Origin: Liquidambar formosana
Lineage: Eukaryota > Streptophyta > Magnoliopsida > Saxifragales > Altingiaceae
Assembly (NCBI GenBank): GCA_039720395.1
Contig: CM077826.1
Location: 37,662,790-37,726,789, forward strand
DNA: 64,000 nt
Direction of reading: 5' to 3'
Below, piece by piece: positions 44,966 to 55,380 of the stretch. The notes under the pieces were generated by a model. It worked only from the letters and a program-made list of their open reading frames with translations, was not told the DNA's origin and did no database searches. The position numbers and the translations under genes are program-made. Every line of letters starts with the position of its first letter. Positions within the stretch are counted from its first letter, which is position 1.

Positions 44966-47213
44966 ATGTCCACTTGTAATAACTCTCAATTATCACCTCC
45001 GGTTGAAAGCTCACAACCATTACCGCATGAGAGTTCTCACCCATCGTCAACTCTAACTAATAATTCCCCAATTCCCATTGAAAATGAAGATAGTGGCAAG
45101 ACAGAAGATTCTAATTCTAATTCCAATAATAGTAGACTAAAGAGTGATGTGTGGGAGCATTTTGTGGGGAGTTTTGAGAAAGGAGAGTGGAAAGCAGCTT
45201 GTAATCATTGTAAGAAGAAACTTTCGGGTGCTCCTACAAGTGGAACTTCTCACTTACGTGCTCATCTCTTAAGGTGTTCAAAGCTTCAAAAACAGGACAT
45301 AAGACAAAAGGTTTTGACAAATTGCCATAATAAAACAGAAGGCAAAATTAAGCTTAATGCATATTCATTTGATCAATCCACTGCTAGGAGAGAGCTTGCT
45401 CATATGATAATAATGCATAAATACCCTCTCTCTATGGTTGATCATGTTGGATTTCGAAGGTATTTAGCTGCGCTTCAACTTTTGTTCAAAATGGTTTCAA
45501 GATACGCTATAAAGTGTGATATTATAAAAATTTATGATTATGAGAGGGTTTAGACAATGAAGTTGGTGGAGAGGAATCAAAGTAGAGTTGCTATAACAAC
45601 TGATATGTGGACCTTAAGCAATCAGAAGAGAGGATTTATGGTTATCACAGCACATTTTATTGACGATGCTTGGAAAATGCAAAGTCGTATTTTAAGGTAT
45701 ATATATATTACATATGTTTATGCTTTCTTAAAAAAAAATTATTTTTATTTGTTTATTATCATTGATAGATAATTATTTGTTATGTTTCATAATTTTAATT
45801 TCATTATAGGTTTGTTTATGTGCCATGTCCACATACGAAGGAAGTTTTAGTTGAGGTATTGATTGAATGCTTGTTGGATTGGAAGGTAGATAGAAAATTA
45901 TCTACTATCACCCAAATGCGCATTCCGAGTACCAAGAAATTGGGACTTAATTGTGCAACTAGGTGGAACTCCACCTATTTGATGCTTTAAACTGCCATCT
46001 TGTACAAAGAAATCTTTTTTTGCTTGAAATAACGTGATAACCAATATAAGACTTTGCCATCTGAACAAGATTGGGAGTTTGCAAAAGAAATTTGTGGGAG
46101 GTTAAAATTGTTTTATAATGTCACGGAGTTATTCTCTGGGACTAAATATCCCACTACCAATTTATACTTCCCAAAAATTTGTGAGATCAGGATGGCATTA
46201 TCTCAGTGGTGTGCATGTTCAGTTGATGTAATTAGGCAAATGGCTAAAAATATGGTAGCCAAGTTTGATAAATATTAATTGGTGATTCATGGAATCATAG
46301 GAGTTGCTGCTGTTTTGGATCCACGGTATAAAATGGATTTACAAGAGTTCTATTTTCCAAAACTTTATGGAGATGAGTACTAAGAAGAGGTTGAGAGGGT
46401 GTGCCAACTTTGTTATGATTTGCTTCTTGAGTACCAAACTAGCCATAGACAGAGTTTGGATAGAGGAGTTGATTGTGAGTCTTCACATAGTTCACATGCA
46501 TACCCCTCGGGCCTACTGATTCTGTGGATATGGATATTCTTAGTGACTATGATTTATTTATCAGTATGAAAAAAATAAAAAGAACTACAAATGTAAAATC
46601 AGAGTTGGATCACTATTTGGAAGAAGATGTCTTACCTAGAACCCCCAGATTTTGATATTTTGTCTTGGTGGAAATCAAATGGGCTCAAGTATCCAACCTT
46701 GCAAGCAATTGCTAAGGATATATTAGCCATTCCTGTATCCACTGTTGCTTCAGAGTCTACCTTTAGCACTAGTGGTAGATTGGTGAGTCCACATCATAGT
46801 AGACTCCATCCAAAGACATTGGAAGCATTGACGTGTGCTCAAAATTGGTTGTGGGCTGTTGAGTTGCAAGGTAACAATAATATAAATACTTTAATTTGCA
46901 TTTGTTCTTTAGATTTCTTCATTTTTTAGCAAATTTTAATATTTATTTTGTGTGTCAGTTTTGTTTTTAGATAATTCCACAGTAGAATCTATTGGTTATG
47001 CTATAATATACGATGACATGGATGTAGATGAACCATCTTGTATTACTGTGGTATGTGATATATGTTATTTGTTTGGTTCATATATTTTAACTTGATAACA
47101 ATTAGAATAATGATCAGTTTTTGAATGGTCATAAATTATAATAATGAACCCACGATCCTATTACTAATTAAAAGCCTTTTTCTTTTATTATTATTTTTTT
47201 TGCAGGAATAGGT
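44966..47213 (+). pseudogene. hAT transposase, multiple stops
   Basis: Starts at ATG 44966. A BED zinc finger is visible (WEHFVGSFEKGEWKAACNHC, then GTSHLRAHLLRC), then the transposase N-terminal part (ELAHMIIMHKYPLSMVDHVG) and the catalytic fold piece VAITTDMWTLSNQKRGFMVI. A well-formed intron (45697-45809, AAG|GTATAT to TATAG|G) restores frame. Further on are CATRWNSTYLML, GVAAVLDPRYKM and the C-terminal dimerisation domain (ILAIPVSTVASESTFSTSGR). In-frame stops occur at 45551, about 45987, about 46029, about 46276 and about 46381, and a frame change lies near 46620, so no active protein is made. Two more probable introns precede the C-terminus (donors near 46871 and 47052). Confidence 0.9.
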
Positions 47214-48174
47214 TGTGGAGGACTGGAGGAGTAGAGGGACTAGGGAGGACCAACTTGCGTTGATGGAAATATAATGAATGCATGGCTTGAGATTGCTTTG
47301 CAAATTTGGATGTAGTTGTGTTGTGATTGTGAACTTGTGTGGGAGATTTAAGTACTGCTATTTTTTTATTTTCCTAGTAGATTTTGAGAGAAGAACTAAT
47401 GAATTGTTGTTTTTTAATGTCCTATGTTTGGAATTTATGTATGGTTTTATAAATATTTGAAACCTATTGTTACACCCCATTTTTGCCACTTTAGCTAGGG
47501 TTTGTCATTTCATGTGTCTTTTTATTTCCTTTTTGAGTCTAGTTTTTTGCATTGAGTTTCTAGAGTCTTAAGGATGGTGTGTATGAATTTTGGTTCGATT
47601 TGGAGTTGATCTTAAGGGTTAATAAGAACTTTTGTGACTTGAGGGGCATAATCGTCTTTTAGGCCACAAACTTTCCATTTGACCTTGAAATGATTTCCAA
47701 GTTGCCAATTGGAGTTTATATGGATGCATTTGAGGTATTTATGGGTTCAATTCGATGAATTGATGGTTCGTGATTAGAATGGCTCAATATAACTCAGGTT
47801 GGTTAAGAGACCTATTTCAGGTTAGCTCGAATTGGCTCATGATTTTCACTCTATGACTATTAATTTGACTTTGATTAGTCTTAATTTCATCCCCAAATGT
47901 GTTTAGGGAGGTTGAATTTCGAATTGGAAAGCATTCGGTGCAACCCTATGTGCATACCTAAGCTAAGCAACGGTGGGGTATAGCGGTTAACAGCCTTTGT
48001 AGGACCTAACCATGCATCCATGGCTAGGGTTTCTTGCCCTAAAGTGACTCAAATTACATTCCCCTTCGAAACACGGTCGTTTTGGCTTTCGTTTCATCAA
48101 AATCGGAGTTGATTTGGGCCCTGAAACACATTTGGAAGTCGAAGGGGTAAAAAATGGGCATAAGCTGACAAGGC

Positions 48175-48254
48175 CTCGGGTGACCACCCAGGCCTGGGCG
48201 GCTAGCCACCTGGGCCCAGGTGGCTAGCCGCCCAACCCCAGGTGGTCACCCGAG
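48175..48254. promoter_or_regulatory. Quasi-palindrome containing a 38-bp perfect palindrome
   Basis: The outer arms CTCGGGTGACCACC (48175-48188) and GGTGGTCACCCGAG (48241-48254) are perfect complements. Between them, 48196-48233 is a perfect 38-bp palindrome whose left half is GGGCGGCTAGCCACCTGGG. Dyad centres (AGGCCT, GGCTAGCC, GGGCCC, GGCTAGCC) fall at 48192.5, 48203.5, 48214.5 and 48225.5, exactly 11 bp apart. TATAAATT follows 187 bp after the cluster. Confidence 0.88.
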
Positions 48255-49375
48255 CTACTTTCCTTTTTTGAGTGCTAAAGCGGATCCCTTCCTATTTCCT
48301 CGGATTTGTCCGCCTCCAGCCGCCATTTAACCCTATTTTCAATCATATTTGACCTACTTGAGCCCCAAGGGAGCTTCTAAGAGCCCTTGGATCAATACCT
48401 AGGGTTTTAATCCCAACCATTGAGGGTTTCCCCTTAAACCCTATAAATTACCCCTTATACTTCAGCAATGGAGGGGGGGAATTTCAAAAGAAAGGAGGAC
48501 TTAGAGAGACTTGGAAGCTATGACAGCCATCCTTAGGGTAGTTTAACCTAAATTCTAAGTGAGAGAGTGAAGGAGAGAGCTTGAAGGAATGCTGGAGCTT
48601 TACTTGGAGGCTTGAAGGAGAGCTTTTCAACTTGTACACAAGAGGAGAAGAGGAGTTCTACCGCAGCAACCATAGGTATACTTCTCCCTCTCTTTCTTTT
48701 CTTTGAAATTAGGGTTTTTTTTGCATAGAATAGCATTATTTCATGTTCAAGCTTATGTTTTTATCATGTGTTGATGCTTCTAATGCTTAAAATACATAAC
48801 TAGAATGATGTTTATGGCTGGATTTGCATGATATAATGTTATTTCATGTGATTTTATGCGTAGTTGTGTTTTTAGGGTTTCTAGAGTTTGTCCTAGGGTT
48901 TTGCATTGAATAGCTATGATTTCATGTTAAAGCATATGTTTTTATCATGTCTTGCTACTTCTATGAGTTAGTACGCATGATTAGGATAATATTTATGGGC
49001 TGTTTAGCATGCTAGAGTGTTATTCCATGTGATTTACTGCATATTTGATATTCTAGGATTTCTCTTATGCTGAAATTGAGTTTGTGCTTAGAATAGCATT
49101 ATTTCATGTGAAAGCCTATGTCTTTATCATGTGTGGATCATTCTATTGATTAATATGCATGGATTGAATGCTATTCATATTCTGTTTTGCATGGTTTAGA
49201 TTTATTTTATGTGATTTTAAGCACAATTATGATTCTAGGGTTTTCATTCATCCTTGTGTTAGGAAAGTTGCATATAGCATGATAGTTTAGGATTTTTCTC
49301 CAGTTTTTCTTCATAGTTGCTGCATATGTGTTGCATATTAGATGACTATAATATTTTTGCATCCATGGTGGTTGG

Positions 49376-52300
49376 TGTCACACCCCATTTTCGCACCACC
49401 TTACTAGGGTTTGTCATTCCATGCATGTTTTTGTTTTTTTTTCGAGTCTAGTTACTTGCATTAGTTTTTTAGAATCACAAGGACATTGGATATGAATTTT
49501 GGTTCAATTTAGAGTTGATCTTGAGGGATAATAAGAGCTTTTGTGACTTAAAGGGTATAATCGTCTTTTAGGTCACAAACTTTTCATTTAACCTTGAAAT
49601 GATCTCTAAATTGTCAATTAGAGTTCATGAAGATGCATTTGAGGTATTTATGGGTTCAATTTGATAAATTGATGGTTCGAGATTAAAATGGCTGTTGGTT
49701 AAGAGACCTATTTCGGGTTAGCTCCAATCGGCTCATGATTTTCACTCTATTCCCACTCATTTGACTTTAATTAATCTTAATTTCATTCCCAAAGATGTTT
49801 TGGAAGGTTAAATTTTGAATTGGAAAGCATTCGGTGTGACCCTGTGTGCATACCTAAGCTTAGCAACGATGGTGCATAGCGGTTAGCCGCCTTTGTAAAA
49901 CCCAACTATGCAGCCATGGCTAGGGATTTTTGCCCTAAAATGTCTTAAATTACATTCCTCATCGAAGCACGGTCGTTTTGGCTTTCGTTTCATCAAAATC
50001 GGACTCCATTTGACCCCCGAAACACTTTTGGAAGGCAAAAGGGCTCAAATAAGGCAATTGCTGACGGCGCGCTCGGGTGACTACCTAGGGCTTGGCGGCT
50101 AACCGCCCAGCCCAGGTGGTCAGCTGCCCAAGGCCAGGTGGTTAGCCGCCCAGCCCTGGGTGGTCAGCCGAGCCACCTTCCTAAAATCATGCTGAAGCGG
50201 GATTCCTTCCTATTTTTGACAGATTTTTTGCCTCCAGCCGCCATTCCATCTTATTTTCAGCCCTATTTGACCTACTTGAGCCCCAAGGAAGTCTCTAAGG
50301 ACCCTTGGATTAATATTTAGGGTTTTAATCCAAACCATTGATTGATTCCACTTAATCCCTATAAATACCCCTCTATACTTCAGCATTAGGAGGGACCTAG
50401 AAGCAAGGACAGTCTTCCTTAAGGCATTTAACCTAATTTCTGGAGAAAGAGAGTAAGAGAGAGTTCCAAAGGAGAGCTAGGGTTTGTGTAGAGGCTTGAA
50501 GGAGGGTGTTTCAAGAGGAGAAGAAGTCTCTACAGCTGTAAGGGGACATCCACCATAGGTATACCTCTTTTCTCTTTATGCTGAAATTAGGGTTTCACTT
50601 AGAATAATTCTATTACATGCTCAAGATAGTATTTTTATCATGTGTTGATGCTTCTAATAGTTAATATACATGGTTTAAATGTTATTCATAATGAGTTATG
50701 CATGTAATTGGATTATTTCAGGTGGTTTAATGCATAGTTGGGATTTTAGGGTTTTTATTGTGCTGAAATTAGAATAGCTCTATTTCATGTTCAAGTTGGC
50801 ATTTTTATCATGTGTTGATACTTATATTGGTTAATATTCATGACTAAAATGTTATTCCATGTGATTTTATGCATAGTTGTGATTCTAGGGTTTCTAGTGT
50901 CTTTTTTAGGGTTTTGTATTGAATAGCTATTATTTCATGTTCAAGCTTGCATTTTTATCATGTGTTGATGCTTTCATTAGTTAATACATATGATTATAAT
51001 GTCATTTATGTTTAGTTTTGCATGATTTAGGGCTGTTTCACATAGTTTAAAGCATGTGTGTGAGTTTAGGATTTCTTTTGCCCTTGTTTTAGGTTTGTTG
51101 CATATAGCATAGTAGTTTAGGCTTTTTGTTGTCTCTTTCTTCATAGTTGCTGTATATGTATTGCATATAAAATAGCTATGATGATTTTCTGCATTCATAG
51201 TAGTGGATTTTAGGGTTTTTGCATGTCATTGCATATAGGGTTGGATTAGGGTTTCTATTAGTTCATGATTCGTGTTGTTTACATGATTTATGGGTGATTT
51301 TAAGCTTTATTTCAATTCTGTCCAGATCTGTTTAATGGCTTTAATGATATATTGTGAGCATGTGTTAGCCTATGTTTAAGCATGATAATTGCTTGGTTAG
51401 AAACTAGGTTGGTTTGTTGGTGTTTTTGGTGTGTTTTGCATGCAAATTGCAGGTGCTTGACAGGTACAAACCCATAGAAAGTGGGATATGACAGGTGCAA
51501 TTACCTCACCAATATGGGGTGATTATTTTGGCTATGAAATCTTGCAAATAAAGTAATTACCTTATGCAATAGGGTGGTTATTTTGACAGGTTGCTTTTGC
51601 TTAAGGTAAGTTGGGTATGAAAGTGCCCTAATTCACCTTTTCTTCCTTAAAACTTTCTCTTTCTCCCTCCTAGGGTTATTTCCTAATAGAGGGGTATGGT
51701 AACTTTATAGTTTCCATTCATAAAGAATTCCTTTTTAAATAAAAGTTTCTATCTTTATTAAATTCCATGCTTTCTAAAGATCTTTTGAGAATCATTTATT
51801 TTTGGAAACTTACCATATTTCTTACGAAAGGAAACTTAGGGTTTACCATAGGCCTCTATTAGGTTGTAACCCTAATTCTAATCGAACTATGTGGACTTTG
51901 ATCCATGTATTTCGCTACATGGTACGTAGGCGCTTTGAGGTTCAAGTCCGCCCTAGGATCCAAGTATCCTAGGTTTCTTTTCTCTTTCTTTTTTCTGTTT
52001 TATTTTCTTTATTTGATTATGCATGGATGAATGAATGGAATATATGATATGCATGCTGTCTTGTGATGATATATTTGCTGATTTTTGTATGGTAAGACTT
52101 TAATTTAGCCCAAATAAACTAAGAGACCGAAAGGGTGACATGGGTGCCTATAGGCTTTGCCTAGAACCTTCTCATGTCATAACTTAGCCTCCGAATCCCC
52201 GATTTCTTTGGTTTCCAAAAGACTGTTTTTGCCTTTCCTTTTTAAACATGGAGTCATTCTTTTGTTTTCTTAAAACAAAATTAGTTTTTAGGGTTTTCCT

Positions 52301-52393
52301 TGTTTCCTTTAAAAAATAAGGTGGCGACTCCTTTTCGTTTTCAAACCTATTTTCTTTTAAATCCTTGTGGGTTCACAGTTTGGCGACTCCACA
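49376..52393 (+). repeat. LTR inserted with a PBS tail
   Basis: An LTR (49376-52377, TGTCACACCCC to GGTTCACA) continues into GTTTGGCGACTCCACA (52378-52393), the first part of the Tat PBS, and then stops. Flanks GTTGG (49371-49375) and ATTGG (52394-52398) match in four of five bases. Removing the insertion joins the host LTR at the position where the homologous LTR reads GTAGTGGATTTTAGGG. The unit inserted was therefore LTR plus partial PBS, with no internal region. Contains the palindrome cluster at 50072-50172, TATAAATA at 50360-50367 and TGGCGACTCC at 52322-52331. Confidence 0.82.
50072..50172. promoter_or_regulatory. Degenerate quasi-palindrome cluster
   Basis: Homologous to 48175-48254: outer arms CTCGGGTGACTACC and GGTGGTCAGCCGAG (two mismatches), inside which GGCGGCTAACCGCC, CAGCTG and GGTTAGCCGCC recur. 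One extra module makes it about 20 bp longer. TATAAATA is 187 bp downstream, the same distance as in the neighbouring LTR. Confidence 0.7.
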
Positions 52394-53974
52394 ATTGGTT
52401 TCAGGGTTGTTTGCATGTTATTGCATATAGGGCTAAATTAGGGTTTATGTTATTTCATGATTCATGTTGTTTGCATGATTTATGGGTAATTTCAAGCTTT
52501 ATTTCAATTTTGTCCAGAACTGTTTAATGGCTTTAATGATGTATTGTGAGCATGTGTTAGCCTATGTTTGAGTATGATAATTGCTTGGTTAGAAACTAGG
52601 TTTGTTTGTTGGCATTTTTGGTATGTTTTGCATGGAAGTTGCAGGTGCTTGACAGGTACAACAGGTGCAACTTCCCCACCAATGTGGGGTGGTTATTTTG
52701 GCTATTTATCTTGCAAATAAGGTAATTACCCTATGTAATAGGGTGGGTATTTTGATAGGTTGCTTTTGCTTAAGGGAAGTTGGGTATGAAGGTGCCCTAA
52801 TTCACTTTTCTTTCATTTTCTTGAAACTTTCTCTTTCTCCCTCCTAGGGTTATTCCTTAATAGAGGGATATGGTAGATTCTATAGTTTCCTTTCATATAA
52901 AAAATGCCTTTCAAATCAAAGCTTCTATCTTTATTGAATTTCTATACTTTCTAAAGAACTTTTGAGAATCATTTATTTTTGGAAACTTACCATGTTTCTT
53001 ATGAAAGGAAACTTAGGGTTTACCATAGGTCTCTATTAGCTTATAACCCTATTCCCCTTCGAACTACGTGGACTTTGATCCATGTATTTCCATACATGAT
53101 ATGTAGGCGCTCTCCGTGAGGTTCAAGTCCGCCCTAGGATACTAAGTATCCTAGGTTTTCTTTTCCCTCTTTCTTTTTTCTGTTTTTTTCTTTGATTTAT
53201 TTGCTTATATGGATGAATGAATGGATGATATGCATGTTGTCTTGCGATGATAATTGTTAATTGATGTGTGATTAAGACTTTGATTTAGCCCAATTAAATT
53301 AAGAGACCGTTTAGGGCGATATAGGTGCCTATAGGCTTTGCCTAGAACCTTCCCATATCGTAACTTAGCCTCCGAATCCACCATCTTTGATTTCCAAAAG
53401 ATCTTTTGCCTTACCATTTTAAACATGGAGTCACTTGTTTTGGAAAATAAAACATTTTAGGGTTTTCCTTGTTTCCTTTAAAAAATAAGGTGGCGACTCC
53501 TTTCCTTTTTCAAACCTCCCGTGGGCCTTTAACTTTTTTAGGGTTCACACCTATCTTGATATAGGCTTATGGAGTCCATTAGAAGGCTCATTATGTATTT
53601 TTATTGTTTTTTAATCCTTATGTTTGTGTATAATATTTGTGTGATCATATTAGGTATAATCTTATTTGAACAAGATCATATTAGGTGCTAAAAACATTTA
53701 TAAGCTTGGTATATGATTATATGAATAACATGTAATAGGTGTAAGTAGCAAAAAAATGGAATTTGGGGGAAAAAAATCCTCACAACAGGGCAGTCGGGCA
53801 TGGGTGGGTTGGGCATGGATGGCCTAAGAAGACAATGGATCGAGGATGGAGGTTAATTCTTCATACCCATTGGGTATCGGGTCGGGCATGGGTATAAGAG
53901 ATTAAAGATCGGGTCGAGTATAGGGTAGTGCCGACCCGCATCCGACCCAACCCATTGCCATCCCTACCTATATG

Positions 53975-54556
53975 GAGTCATCTTGGGAGGTATTTAACCT
54001 TTGTGATAGGAGAACCCTTGAAATAAGTTCAATGGGTAAGAACAATCTATATGGCGTAACTGAAATTCCCACATTATTTATGAGAAGACACGTGTGTAAA
54101 AGTTATCCTACCCATCCTTATGACATAATGCTGATGACATATGACGTTAAGGAATATGGTTTTACCTAGAATGAGCCTAAGGCGAGATTCTTCTGCCAAG
54201 TACTTGTCATATATACCTTTAGAAGACTCACCTAAGTGAAAGTTGTCGTGAGGTCACGACTATGAGAATAGGGTAGTTCTTTAAAAACTCTCATGAGAAT
54301 CAAGATTGAGTACATGGTCTTTAATACTAACCCGCGCCAAGTATACGTGTCAATACTGTGTGATATTTGAATTTTGGTCAAAGGGTCTAGTTCAATATCT
54401 AATTCACTATGATTCCTTATAAGGAGACTATAAACACTAGGTGTAGAAGTTTGGAAGACTCCTACACCTATTGCACGGTATATAATTGCCCAAATAATTT
54501 TATTTATCTTGATTTATATATATTATTTGCTTTTTAAGTTTGAAACTGCGGGAGAT
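53975..54556. other. 3' internal region of an LTR retrotransposon
   Basis: Continues the sequence interrupted by the hAT element. No coding frame. Ends in the purine-rich GCGGGAGAT just before an LTR start, so it holds a polypurine tract (about 54548-54556). Confidence 0.5.
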
Positions 54557-55020
54557 TGTTGGAAATTCAAGAGTTTTATTTTAAGAAAGTTACAAAACTT
54601 TATTTTTTGGACACTTATTTTTTCCGTTTTAAGAGATTTTATTTACTATTTTGGTGGTTACCATTTTTGAAATAATGCTTATTACTGTTTTATGTCAATG
54701 TATTAACCATAAGAATTAATGCATTAGATTCTTCCTTTGACTAAACATTTGGTGCAAGAATACCTAAGGCCTATAAAACCAAATGTTACGCTCATATTGG
54801 TACACACACTCTATGTTCTTCTTCTACCTATCTATTCTTCTTCATCTATCCTATTCTCTTCTTTTTCCTTTCTAATATTCTCCTCTTTTATATGGGTAAT
54901 TTTGGCATGTTCTTGGCACATGTATGCTATAAACGTGCACTATGAATCATATTACTTGAGAGGACCAAGGTTGTATCTTAGCCATATACGACCGCCAAAA
55001 CCTGCATGTGGAAAGGCGTA
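54557..55020 (+). repeat. Probable copia 3' LTR, end not determined
   Basis: Starts TGTTGGAAATTC directly after the purine tract, as in many plant copia elements, with a TATAAAA box at about 54772. The 3' end was not found; 55020 is an approximate limit. Whether it pairs with the LTR at 40972 is not supported by the start sequences, which differ. Confidence 0.45.
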
Positions 55021-55380
55021 TGCGACTTTAGGACAATGAATGTCGATGAACATTTACTAGTTCAAAAGATTTTTTTTTTAACCCCTTAACCCACATATGT
55101 GATTATAAAGAGCTCTGAGCAAACTTGCAATAAATAAGGGCGCGTTTGAAATAATATATAGGGGAATCTCTATATAGCAAAGTGTGATTTCAATTAAAAT
55201 AACAAGAAAAATGGACCATCCAGCTTTGCAAGTTTGTGACAAATAGACAATGAAAATGATGTCAATAAAATGTTACCCAAAAAAATTGGGGCTCAATGTT
55301 GCTATAGGTAGCAATTAACGACAGTAAGTGTATTAGCCCATAATTTACAAGTTTGTGACTACAATGGTGGTGGATGCTAT

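Larger units (their letters stand above)
47468..53549 (+). repeat. Solo LTR, Tat-like, interrupted by a second LTR
   Basis: Starts TGTTACACCCCATTTT and ends GGGTTCACA, with perfect 5-bp duplications CCTAT at 47463-47467 and 53550-53554. Its two parts (47468-49375 and 52399-53549, about 3.06 kb) are separated by the nested LTR at 49376. Same family as the 5' LTR at 1914. Contains the quasi-palindrome at 48175-48254, TATAAATT at 48442, degenerate ~180-bp repeats (TTTATCATGTGTTGATGCTT at about 48760, 48940 and 49120), and TGGCGACTCC at 53491-53500. Confidence 0.9.
43799..53966 (+). mobile_element. Ac-like hAT transposon with nested LTRs
   Basis: Terminal inverted repeats TAGGGATGGCAAT (43799) and ATTGCCATCCCTA (ending 53966) are flanked by 8-bp duplications CCCATATG (43791-43798) and CCTATATG (53967-53974), 7 of 8 identical. 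An 8-bp duplication and this TIR type define hAT. Subterminal CGGGTCGGGTATGG and inverted ACCCGACCC copies near both ends resemble hAT transposase binding sites. Without the inserted LTRs (about 6.1 kb) the element is about 4.1 kb. Its transposase is broken, so it is inactive. Confidence 0.92.

Noticed and set aside
47468..53549. Two adjacent LTRs as a single element with a very short internal region
   Set aside because: The 5' and 3' parts of the outer LTR complement each other, and target duplications fit nesting better than an LTR-internal-LTR unit.
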